This document shows positions 1-5,757 of a stretch of DNA of 5,757 nucleotides, piece by piece. The position numbers and the translations under genes were made by a program. This stretch comes from Burkholderiaceae bacterium (lineage in GTDB: Bacteria > Pseudomonadota > Gammaproteobacteria > Burkholderiales > Burkholderiaceae_F), in contig JACCYC010000207.1 in the NCBI GenBank assembly GCA_013696665.1, positions 1-5,757 of the forward strand. The letters run 5' to 3'. The notes under the pieces are model-generated. The model was not told where the DNA came from and made no database searches. It saw only the letters and a list, made by a program, of their open reading frames with translations. Within the stretch, counting starts at the first letter, position 1. Each line of letters opens with the position of its first letter.

Positions 1-133
1 ATGCCAGCGGTGTGCCGGAAGCGCGGCTTGACTGACCCGGTAGCGCACTCCTTAGTATCGCCAGTTGGCCTAAACTTCGGGCAGTTCGTCCCCATCTAGA
101 CCGCTTGCCCCGCGGTCTCCCCTGTAATAAACA
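1..133. other. Leader or intergenic stretch with no supported gene
   Basis: No convincing gene is visible here. A 32-codon + strand frame runs from ATG 1 to TAG 97-99, and a minus-strand frame open to the left edge could begin at ATG 95-93; neither shows recognisable protein features or a positioned ribosome binding site. The bases before ATG 134 (CTGTAATAAACA) are A-rich and lack an AGGAG-like sequence. No CTG-N10-CAG LexA-type box is seen. No promoter can be assigned with confidence. Confidence 0.5.
98..118. repeat. 7-bp perfect hairpin just upstream of the start codon
   Basis: AGACCGC (98-104) and GCGGTCT (112-118) are exact reverse complements around the 7-nt loop TTGCCCC, ending 15 nt before ATG 134. 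No T-run follows on either strand, so a classical intrinsic terminator is not supported. It could lie in the mRNA leader and affect translation, or be an operator-like palindrome. Its function is unknown. Confidence 0.4.
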
Positions 134-3079
134 ATGTGTGCTGCGCCGACCCAGGCGGGCAAAGCGATTCGCATTCGCGGTGCCCGCCAGAATAATCTTC
201 GCAATCTCGACCTGGACATACCAACCGGCGAGTTGGTCGTTGTAACGGGCGTGTCCGGCTCAGGCAAAAGCTCGCTAGTTTTCGACACGCTCTACGCAGA
301 AGGCCAGCGACGCTACGTCGAAACATTCTCGCCATACGCGCGCCAGTTCCTGGACCGCATGGATCGCCCGGCGGTCGATCGCATCGACGGCGTGCCTCCC
401 GCGATTGCGATCGACCAGACCAATCCTGTGCGCACCTCCCGCAGCACGGTCGGCACGATGACGGAGCTCAACGATCATCTGAAGCTGCTCTTTGCGCGCG
501 CGGCAGCACTTTTTTGTCGCGGCTGTGCGCGTCCGGTGCGACGAGACAACCCCGACACGATTTATTGCGAGCTGCTCGAGCTCGCGACCGGAATGCAGGC
601 GCCGCTGATCGTCACCTTTCCCGTGCCGGTACCCGAAAATTTCAGCGAAGACGAAGTGCGTGCGAACCTCGAAGCGCAGGGTTACACGCGGATTTATCGC
701 GAGCGCGTGCTGGGCGGCGTCAAGATCTTCGACGTAATCGCCGATCGCTTTCGCTTCGAGCGAACCGAGCGTTCTCGCGTGATCGAGACGCTCGAGCGTT
801 CACTGAGGCTGGGCGGCGGGCGCGTGGATATACATTTCGAAACGCAAGACGCGGCAAGCGGTGCCGCGCTGGCTCCTGCTGATCCGCTCCGGCGCTTCGG
901 CAGCGGCCTGCATTGCCCTGACTGCGACGTGCAATATCAGACGCCGCACCCGAGTACGTTCTCGTTCAACTCACCGCTCGGCGCCTGCGAAACATGCCGC
1001 GGCTTCGGGCGAGTGATCGGCGTCGACCACGGCCTTGTCATTCCGGACGAACGCAAGACACTGCGCGGCGGTGCAATCAAGCCGTTTCAATCGAAGTCGT
1101 TCATTGAAAGCCAGCGCGACATCGAGCAATCCGCATTGCGCGACGAAATCCCGCTTGATGTTCCTTACCGTGATCTGACGCCCACGCAAAAGGAGTGGGT
1201 GATCAATGGCGGCCAGGGGTGGAAGAGCTGGAAGAAGTCATGGCCCGGTGTCTGGTACGGCACCACGCGCTTCTTTGCCTGGCTCGAGAGCAAGGCGTAC
1301 AAGATGCACATTAGGGTACTGCTGTCGCGCTATCGCTCGTACACCCCCTGCCCCGCGTGCGACGGCGCGCGTCTGAAACAGGATGCATTGTTATGGCGCG
1401 TCGGTGGGCGCGATGAAGCTGACGCCGCGCTGCGAAGTGACGGCCGATACTTTCGCCACCCACCGGCCGGCGCGACGTGGACCGACGCTCAACTCAGCGC
1501 ACTGCCCGGTCTTTCACTGCGCGATCTGATGCTGCTGCCGATCGAGCGTGTGAAGATCTTCTTCGATCAGGTTCGCTTACCCGCCCCGCTCGATCAGGCG
1601 AGCGAGATGCTGCTCGACGAATTGCGCGCGCGGCTGCGCTTTCTGGTCGACGTGGGCCTGGGCTACCTGACACTTGATCGGCAGAGCCGCACGTTGTCCG
1701 GGGGCGAGGTGCAGCGAATCAACCTGACCACCGCGCTGGGCACATCGTTGGTCAATACACTGTTCGTGCTCGATGAGCCATCGATCGGGCTGCACCCACG
1801 CGACATGCATCGGGTGGTTGAAGTCATGCACCGGTTGCGCAATGCCGGCAATTCGCTGGTGGTTGTCGAACACGATCCGCAGGTGATGCTGGCAGCCGAC
1901 CGAGTCGTCGACATGGGCCCGGGACCCGGCGAGCGCGGCGGTCACATCGTGTTCAACGGCACCCCTGAAGAGTTGCGACAGTCGGCATCGCTGACGGGCC
2001 GCTATCTTGGCGGGCGCCTGCAGGTCGACTCGGTGCGCCCGCTGCTCATTGCAGCAAACGCGCCGAAGCTGATCCTGCAGGGCGCCCGTGAACACAACCT
2101 GAAAGCGATCGACGTCGAGATTCCGTTGAAGCGGCTGGTATGCGTGACCGGCGTCTCGGGCAGCGGCAAGTCGACGCTGATGCAGGACGTTCTGTATCCC
2201 GCGCTAGCCAAAGCGAAAGGGAAATCAACCGAAACCCCCGGCGCGTTTGACTGCCTGCTTGGCGAAGACTGGCTGGACGACGTGGCGTTCGTCGATCAGT
2301 CACCTATCGGCAGAACGACGCGCTCAAACCCTGCCAGCTACGTCGGTGCATTCGACTGCATCCGCGCGATATTTTCCAAGGCGCGGCTTGCAAAGGAGCG
2401 CAAGTACACCGCCGGAACATTCTCGTTCAACTCGGGAGACGGCCGGTGCGCAACCTGCGGCGGCAACGGCTTCGAGCACGTCGAAATGCAATTTCTGTCG
2501 GACGTGTATCTGCGCTGTCCCGATTGCGATGGCAAACGTTTTAGTCGCGAAACGCTTGAAGTCCTCATCGAGCGGCACGGACGCGCGGTCAATATTGCTG
2601 ATGTGCTTGCACTGACGGTCAGCGAAGCGCTCACGTTTTTCAGCGACGATGCCGAAGTCGCACGCGTGCTCGCGCCACTCGCCGATGTCGGCCTCGAGTA
2701 CGTGAAACTGGGTCAGCCGGTGCCGACGCTTTCAGGCGGCGAGGCGCAGCGCCTGAAGCTCGCTGGCTTCCTGGCCGAAGCAACTAAAGGCAAGCCTCCA
2801 ACGCGCGGGACGTTGTTCCTGTTCGACGAGCCCACCACCGGCTTGCACTTCGACGACGTGGCGAAGCTGATGCGCGCGTTTCGCAAGCTGATCGCCGCCG
2901 GCCATTCGCTGATCGTGATCGAACACAACCTCGATGTTGTCTCAGCGGCCGACTGGCTGATCGACCTCGGGCCGGAAGGCGGCGACGGCGGCGGTGAAGT
3001 TGTTGCGGCAGGCACGCCGGATGAGGTCATCGCCGACATCCGTTCACACACGGGCCGAGAGCTGAAGGCGTATCGCGCG
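134..3079 (+). other. N-terminal UvrA module (residues 1-982), with full insertion domain
   Basis: In order this module contains: the N-terminal strand IRIRGARQNNLRNL (from residue 12); Walker A at 39-46; a Q-loop region with STVGTMTEL; a C128-x2-C131 pair; a UvrB-binding-like region (about 132-260); a zinc site C261-x2-C264-x20-C285-x2-C288; an insertion domain (about 289-405); a C406-x2-C409 pair; signature 521-528; and Walker B LFVLDEPSIGLH (543-554). The second ABC half follows, with Walker A at 673-680, zinc site C772-x2-C775-x19-C795-x2-C798, signature 866-873 and Walker B Asp898-Glu899, ending in the usual LGPEGG-type tail. Two oddities stand out. The first signature has Val for the usual Ala (LSGGEVQR). 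About 34 extra residues (about 426-459) follow the VGG that comes after the C406/C409 pair, where ordinary UvrA proteins have a short turn. By layout alone it could pass for a complete UvrA. Confidence 0.88.
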
Positions 3080-5757
3080 GCTTTGGCAGATCAGACACCG
3101 CGCGTGAATGAACCGCCAAGGACGTATGCATTGGGCTCGGAGCCCGCAAGCCAGCACGGCCAACCCTCAAGAAATGCGTCGGGTTCTGACCCCGCAGGCC
3201 CGAGCGTCCAACACGCCACAAGACGGGGGTCAGAACCCGGCTCTGAGCAAGTACAGCAGGGGCCAGGCGTTGGCTCCATCCGCATCGTCAATGCGCGCGA
3301 ACACAATCTGAAATCGCTGACGGTCGAAATTCCACGTGACACGTTTACCGTGATCACCGGCGTCTCCGGTTCCGGCAAGTCAACGCTGGCGTTCGATATC
3401 GTCTTCAACGAAGGGCAGCGGCGCTATCTCGAATCGCTGAACGCGTACGCGCGCTCGATCGTGCAGCCGGCGGGCCGGCCCGATGTCGACGCGATCTATG
3501 GCATTCCGCCCACCGTTGCGATCGAGCAGCGCACGTCACGCGGCGGCCGCAAGTCGACCGTCGCGACATTGACCGAGATCTATCATTTCCTGCGACTGAT
3601 GTACGTCAAGCTCGGCGTGCAGCATTGTCCGAGCTGCAACATCGCCGTCACGCCGCAGTCGTTCGACACCATCGTCGCGCAGGTGATGCGCGATCTGAAA
3701 GGGTTGCACATCGGCGTGTTCGCACCGCTGGTGGTCAACCGCAAGGGCGTTTACAGCGACCTTGCCAAATGGGCTTTGGGTCGCGGTCATACCCATCTGA
3801 GGGTTGATGGACATTTCTTGCCGACGGCAAAGTTTCCGCGGATCGAACGCTTCAAGGAACATACGATCGAGCTGCCGATCGCAGACTTCGTCGTGCAATC
3901 GAATAACGAAGACAGGCTGCGTGGCGCGATCGCGACTGCGCTCGAGCACGGCCATGGCGTGGTGACGATCGCGTGGCCGCTCGGAAAGCTGAAGGATGCG
4001 ATCGACGGCGGCGGCGCATGGACCGCGCCGCTCGAGCAGAAAAGCTTTTCGACCAAGCGTGCGTGCCCATCGTGCGGGACGTCGTTTCCGGAATCTGATC
4101 CGCGATTGTTTTCGTACAACTCCAAGCATGGATGGTGTGCCGGCTGCTTTGGTACGGGTCTGTCGCTGTCGGGTTTCGATGCCGAGCAGAGTGGCGAAGA
4201 AGTGTGGTGGAACGCGTGGTACGAGGGCGAAACTGCGCCATGTGAAAGCTGCCATGGCAGACGGTTGAACCCCACCGCATTGGCGGTCACTTTCGCTGGC
4301 AAATCGATCGCCGACCTCGCCGAGCTTCCGGTAGCAAACGCGCGGGACTTCTTCAACGGGCTGATGTTGAGCGGCCGCGAAGCCGAGATCGCACGCGACG
4401 CGCTGGCGGAGATCCGCTCACGGCTGGCGTTCCTCGAAGAAGTCGGGCTCGGATACCTGGCACTCGACCGCGCTGCTCCAACGCTTTCGGGTGGCGAAGC
4501 ACAACGCATCCGACTGGCCGCGCAACTCGGTTCCAACCTGCAGGGCGTTGCCTACATCCTCGACGAGCCGACCATCGGGCTGCACTCGCGCGACAACCGC
4601 ATCCTGCTGAACGCGCTTGAGAAGCTGGAAGCGAAAGGCAATACGTTGATTGTCGTCGAGCACGATGAAGACACGATCCGGCGCGCCAAACACCTGATCG
4701 ACATCGGTCCGGCCGCGGGTGTGCGCGGTGGCCGAATAGTCGCGCAAGGAACCGTCGACGACTTGATCGCAGCACCCGAATCAATTACCGGCAGGTTTCT
4801 GCGAACACCGCTCGCGCACCCATTGCACCCGCGTCGCCCGGTCAATAGCTTGACCTCGCAGCTGACGGTGCGTGGCGCGTGCATGCACAACCTGCATGCC
4901 ATCGACGCCGCCTTTCCTCTGGAACGGCTGACTGTCGTAACCGGCGTTTCAGGCAGCGGCAAATCAACGTTGGCGCGCGATGTGCTGCTAGCGAATCTGC
5001 AAGCGGTGGTGGGGCAACGAGGCGCGAAGGAGGCGTGGATCGGCTGCGCCGCGATTGAAGGCTGGCGCGAGATCGACCGTGTTCTCGAAGTCGATCAGAC
5101 GCCGATCGGCAAGACTCCGCGCTCGTGCCCGGCAACTTACGTTGGCTTCTGGGATGCGATACGACGGCTGTATGCCGACACGCTCGAAGCGCGTACGCGC
5201 GGCTACGGCGCCAGCCGGTTCTCGTTCAACACCGCGGGCGGTCGCTGCGATGCATGCGACGGCCAGGGCGTGCGCACCATTGAGATGAGTTTCCTGCCCG
5301 ACGTGAAGGTGTTGTGCGACGTGTGCGCTGGCGCGAGGTTCAACGAGGAAACGCTTGCGATCAAATGGCGCGACAAGTCAGTGGGCGACGTGCTGCGCAT
5401 GGAGATTGACGAAGCGGTCGAGTTTTTCGCGGTGCACCGATCGATCTCGCATTGCCTGCGACTGTTGCGCGATGTGGGCCTCGGCTATCTGACTTTGGGG
5501 CAACCGTCTCCAACGTTATCCGGCGGCGAGGCTCAGCGCATCAAACTGGTGGCCGAGCTTTCGAAGGTGCGCGATGACTTGACTCGGCGCGGACAACGCG
5601 CGCCGAAGACGCTTTACGTGCTTGACGAACCGACGGTCGGGCTACACATGGCGGATGTGGAAAAGCTGATCAGGGTGCTGCACCGACTGGTTGACGGCGG
5701 CAACACCGTGGTCGTGATCGAACACAACCTCGATGTCGTTGCCGAGGCCGACTGGGT
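134..5757 (+). CDS. uvrA: Double-length UvrA-family excinuclease ABC subunit A (tandem UvrA-UvrA fusion), 3' partial
   Basis: UvrA is the ATP-dependent damage sensor of cytoplasmic nucleotide excision repair; it binds DNA as a dimer and loads UvrB. This frame encodes two whole UvrA modules in one chain. Four Walker A motifs GVSGSGKS lie at residues 39, 673, 1076 and 1604. Four signatures lie at 521 (LSGGEVQR), 866, 1451 and 1795 (LSGGEAQR). Walker B Asp-Glu pairs lie at 547/548, 898/899, 1477/1478 and 1831/1832, and the last His switch is H1864. Paired-cysteine zinc sites occur in each quarter. A normal UvrA is about 950 residues; this chain exceeds 1,874. ATG 134 is the only plausible start: TAA at 128-130 is in frame just upstream, and the next in-frame ATG lies beyond the first Walker A. 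No Shine-Dalgarno sequence is visible. The frame stays open and conserved throughout, with no frameshift seen. The stop lies outside the window. The family call is firm; whether it works in repair, as canonical UvrA does, or in a specialised role is not shown. Confidence 0.93.
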   Translation, partial: MCAAPTQAGKAIRIRGARQNNLRNLDLDIPTGELVVVTGVSGSGKSSLVFDTLYAEGQRRYVETFSPYARQFLDRMDRPAVDRIDGVPPAIAIDQTNPVRTSRSTVGTMTELNDHLKLLFARAAALFCRGCARPVRRDNPDTIYCELLELATGMQAPLIVTFPVPVPENFSEDEVRANLEAQGYTRIYRERVLGGVKIFDVIADRFRFERTERSRVIETLERSLRLGGGRVDIHFETQDAASGAALAPADPLRRFGSGLHCPDCDVQYQTPHPSTFSFNSPLGACETCRGFGRVIGVDHGLVIPDERKTLRGGAIKPFQSKSFIESQRDIEQSALRDEIPLDVPYRDLTPTQKEWVINGGQGWKSWKKSWPGVWYGTTRFFAWLESKAYKMHIRVLLSRYRSYTPCPACDGARLKQDALLWRVGGRDEADAALRSDGRYFRHPPAGATWTDAQLSALPGLSLRDLMLLPIERVKIFFDQVRLPAPLDQASEMLLDELRARLRFLVDVGLGYLTLDRQSRTLSGGEVQRINLTTALGTSLVNTLFVLDEPSIGLHPRDMHRVVEVMHRLRNAGNSLVVVEHDPQVMLAADRVVDMGPGPGERGGHIVFNGTPEELRQSASLTGRYLGGRLQVDSVRPLLIAANAPKLILQGAREHNLKAIDVEIPLKRLVCVTGVSGSGKSTLMQDVLYPALAKAKGKSTETPGAFDCLLGEDWLDDVAFVDQSPIGRTTRSNPASYVGAFDCIRAIFSKARLAKERKYTAGTFSFNSGDGRCATCGGNGFEHVEMQFLSDVYLRCPDCDGKRFSRETLEVLIERHGRAVNIADVLALTVSEALTFFSDDAEVARVLAPLADVGLEYVKLGQPVPTLSGGEAQRLKLAGFLAEATKGKPPTRGTLFLFDEPTTGLHFDDVAKLMRAFRKLIAAGHSLIVIEHNLDVVSAADWLIDLGPEGGDGGGEVVAAGTPDEVIADIRSHTGRELKAYRAALADQTPRVNEPPRTYALGSEPASQHGQPSRNASGSDPAGPSVQHATRRGSEPGSEQVQQGPGVGSIRIVNAREHNLKSLTVEIPRDTFTVITGVSGSGKSTLAFDIVFNEGQRRYLESLNAYARSIVQPAGRPDVDAIYGIPPTVAIEQRTSRGGRKSTVATLTEIYHFLRLMYVKLGVQHCPSCNIAVTPQSFDTIVAQVMRDLKGLHIGVFAPLVVNRKGVYSDLAKWALGRGHTHLRVDGHFLPTAKFPRIERFKEHTIELPIADFVVQSNNEDRLRGAIATALEHGHGVVTIAWPLGKLKDAIDGGGAWTAPLEQKSFSTKRACPSCGTSFPESDPRLFSYNSKHGWCAGCFGTGLSLSGFDAEQSGEEVWWNAWYEGETAPCESCHGRRLNPTALAVTFAGKSIADLAELPVANARDFFNGLMLSGREAEIARDALAEIRSRLAFLEEVGLGYLALDRAAPTLSGGEAQRIRLAAQLGSNLQGVAYILDEPTIGLHSRDNRILLNALEKLEAKGNTLIVVEHDEDTIRRAKHLIDIGPAAGVRGGRIVAQGTVDDLIAAPESITGRFLRTPLAHPLHPRRPVNSLTSQLTVRGACMHNLHAIDAAFPLERLTVVTGVSGSGKSTLARDVLLANLQAVVGQRGAKEAWIGCAAIEGWREIDRVLEVDQTPIGKTPRSCPATYVGFWDAIRRLYADTLEARTRGYGASRFSFNTAGGRCDACDGQGVRTIEMSFLPDVKVLCDVCAGARFNEETLAIKWRDKSVGDVLRMEIDEAVEFFAVHRSISHCLRLLRDVGLGYLTLGQPSPTLSGGEAQRIKLVAELSKVRDDLTRRGQRAPKTLYVLDEPTVGLHMADVEKLIRVLHRLVDGGNTVVVIEHNLDVVAEADW
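3126..3163 (+). repeat. Linker direct repeat, copy 1
   Basis: This 38-nt unit is repeated imperfectly at 3174-3211, with 28 of 38 positions identical when aligned without gaps. The period is 48 bp (16 codons), so both copies are read in the same frame. It contains a 13-nt hairpin, GGGCTC-G-GAGCCC, at 3133-3145, which encodes part of GSEP. Confidence 0.65.
3174..3211 (+). repeat. Linker direct repeat, copy 2
   Basis: This is the second copy of the 38-nt unit, in the same reading frame as copy 1 (28 of 38 identical). Its core GGGTTCTGACCCC is itself a small palindrome (GGGT/ACCC around TCTG) and encodes GSDP. The same core recurs inverted at 3226-3239. Confidence 0.65.
3180..3239. repeat. 14-bp perfect inverted repeat inside the linker
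   Basis: The left arm CGGGTTCTGACCCC (3180-3193) is the exact reverse complement of the right arm GGGGTCAGAACCCG (3226-3239), separated by 32 nt. Each arm is also a partial palindrome around GGGT...ACCC. Arms with this arrangement resemble REP/BIME-type repetitive extragenic palindromes; that resemblance is inference. In this frame both arms encode GS(D/E)P, so the element adds codons without a stop. No T-tract follows the hairpin and it lies inside the reading frame, so it is not read as a terminator. Confidence 0.75.
3278..5757 (+). other. C-terminal UvrA module (residue 1049 onward), with reduced insertion domain, cut by the window edge
   Basis: This module restarts the UvrA fold with IRIVNAREHNLKSL. 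It then shows: Walker A at 1076-1083; a C1165-x2-C1168 pair; a UvrB-binding-like region with the canonical-looking NRKGVYSDLAKWA (Arg1203, Lys1204, Tyr1207); zinc site C1311-x2-C1314-x20-C1335-x2-C1338; only 31 residues before the C1370-x2-C1373 pair; signature 1451-1458; and Walker B Asp1477-Glu1478. The second ABC half has Walker A at 1604-1611, VDQTPIGKTPRS, zinc site C1705-x2-C1708-x19-C1728-x2-C1731, signature 1795-1802, Walker B Asp1831-Glu1832 and His1864. The C-terminal tail, normally LIDLGPEGG plus some tens of residues, is missing because the window ends at ADWV. The second half matches the UvrA consensus more closely than the first in its UvrB-binding region, but less closely in its insertion domain. 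Confidence 0.88.

Larger units (their letters stand above)
3080..3277 (+). other. Low-complexity inter-module linker (residues about 983-1048)
   Basis: This stretch of about 66 residues joins the two UvrA modules. It resembles no UvrA domain and is rich in Gly, Ser, Pro and Gln, with few hydrophobic residues, so it is probably flexible. It contains the repeated motif GS(E/D)P at residues 1001-1004, 1017-1020 and 1032-1035, followed by GSE at 1036-1038. The underlying DNA contains direct and inverted repeats, listed separately. The edges are set by the end of the first module's C-terminal tail (around YRAALADQ, from residue 980) and the first strand of the second module (SIRIVNAREHNLK, with the Ile at 1049). 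Confidence 0.8.

Noticed and set aside
1..95. Divergent minus-strand gene starting at ATG 95-93 and running off the left edge
   Set aside because: About 31 codons are visible, with no recognisable motif and no positioned ribosome binding site. It cannot be supported from this window.
105..130. Possible promoter TTGCCC (105-110) with TAATAA (125-130)
   Set aside because: The spacer is only 14 nt, and the implied transcript start would fall at or after the ATG. Too weak to call.
98..130. Intrinsic terminator of an upstream gene
   Set aside because: The 7-bp stem is not followed by a T-run on either strand.
122..137. Possible LexA-type half site CTGTAATAAACAATGT
   Set aside because: The left CTG is present but the right half reads TGT rather than CAG, so it does not fit the CTG-N10-CAG pattern.
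514..882. + strand 122-codon frame in another phase
   Set aside because: It is Arg/Ala-rich, typical of an out-of-phase reading of GC-rich DNA, and overlaps the UvrB-binding-like region of the real frame.
1577..2095. Minus-strand open frame of 172 codons opposite the first signature and Walker B
   Set aside because: It lies antisense to highly conserved ATPase motifs and has no protein features of its own.
3080..3277. Gene boundary, meaning two separate uvrA genes rather than a fusion
   Set aside because: There is no stop codon in the linker in the UvrA frame, and no ribosome binding site with a start before the second module. The frame runs through both modules.
3536..4536. Long minus-strand open frames opposite the C-terminal UvrA module (about 240-250 codons)
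   Set aside because: The + strand frame here has clear UvrA motifs throughout. The minus frames are Arg/Ser/Ala-rich with no recognisable domain, as expected from the shadow of a GC-rich gene.

Overview
The window is almost entirely one open reading frame on the + strand. It starts at ATG 134 and runs off the right edge without a stop, giving at least 1,874 codons. It encodes a double-length UvrA-family protein: two complete UvrA-like modules in tandem, with four ABC ATPase sites, joined by a short repeat-bearing linker. The DNA is GC-rich, with G/C favoured at third codon positions. That base composition, together with my recollection that very long (about 1,900-2,000 residue) UvrA proteins are annotated in Burkholderiaceae and some other proteobacteria, suggests a Burkholderia/Paraburkholderia-like beta-proteobacterium. 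The placement is an inference, not a database result.

Layout: positions 1-133 are a short leader or intergenic stretch. It has no convincing gene, one perfect 7-bp hairpin, no recognisable Shine-Dalgarno sequence and no LexA box. Positions 134 to about 3079 encode the N-terminal UvrA module (residues 1-982). Positions about 3080-3277 encode a Gly/Ser/Pro/Gln-rich linker of about 66 residues built around short palindromic, partly duplicated DNA. From 3278 to the end lies the C-terminal UvrA module (residue 1049 onward), cut by the window edge just past the switch histidine of the fourth ATPase.

Both modules keep all ATPase motifs (Walker A, signature, Walker B, His switch) and the paired-cysteine zinc sites, so neither half looks dead. 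They differ in their accessory domains. The N-terminal module keeps a full-size insertion domain (about 117 residues) but has a divergent UvrB-binding region. The C-terminal module keeps a canonical-looking UvrB-binding motif (NRKGVY) but has only about 31 residues where the insertion domain should be. A UvrA dimer normally forms from two identical chains, so this protein may be a single-chain, asymmetric equivalent with DNA clamping and UvrB loading split between halves. That division of labour is inference. The fusion and the domain asymmetry can be read directly in the sequence.
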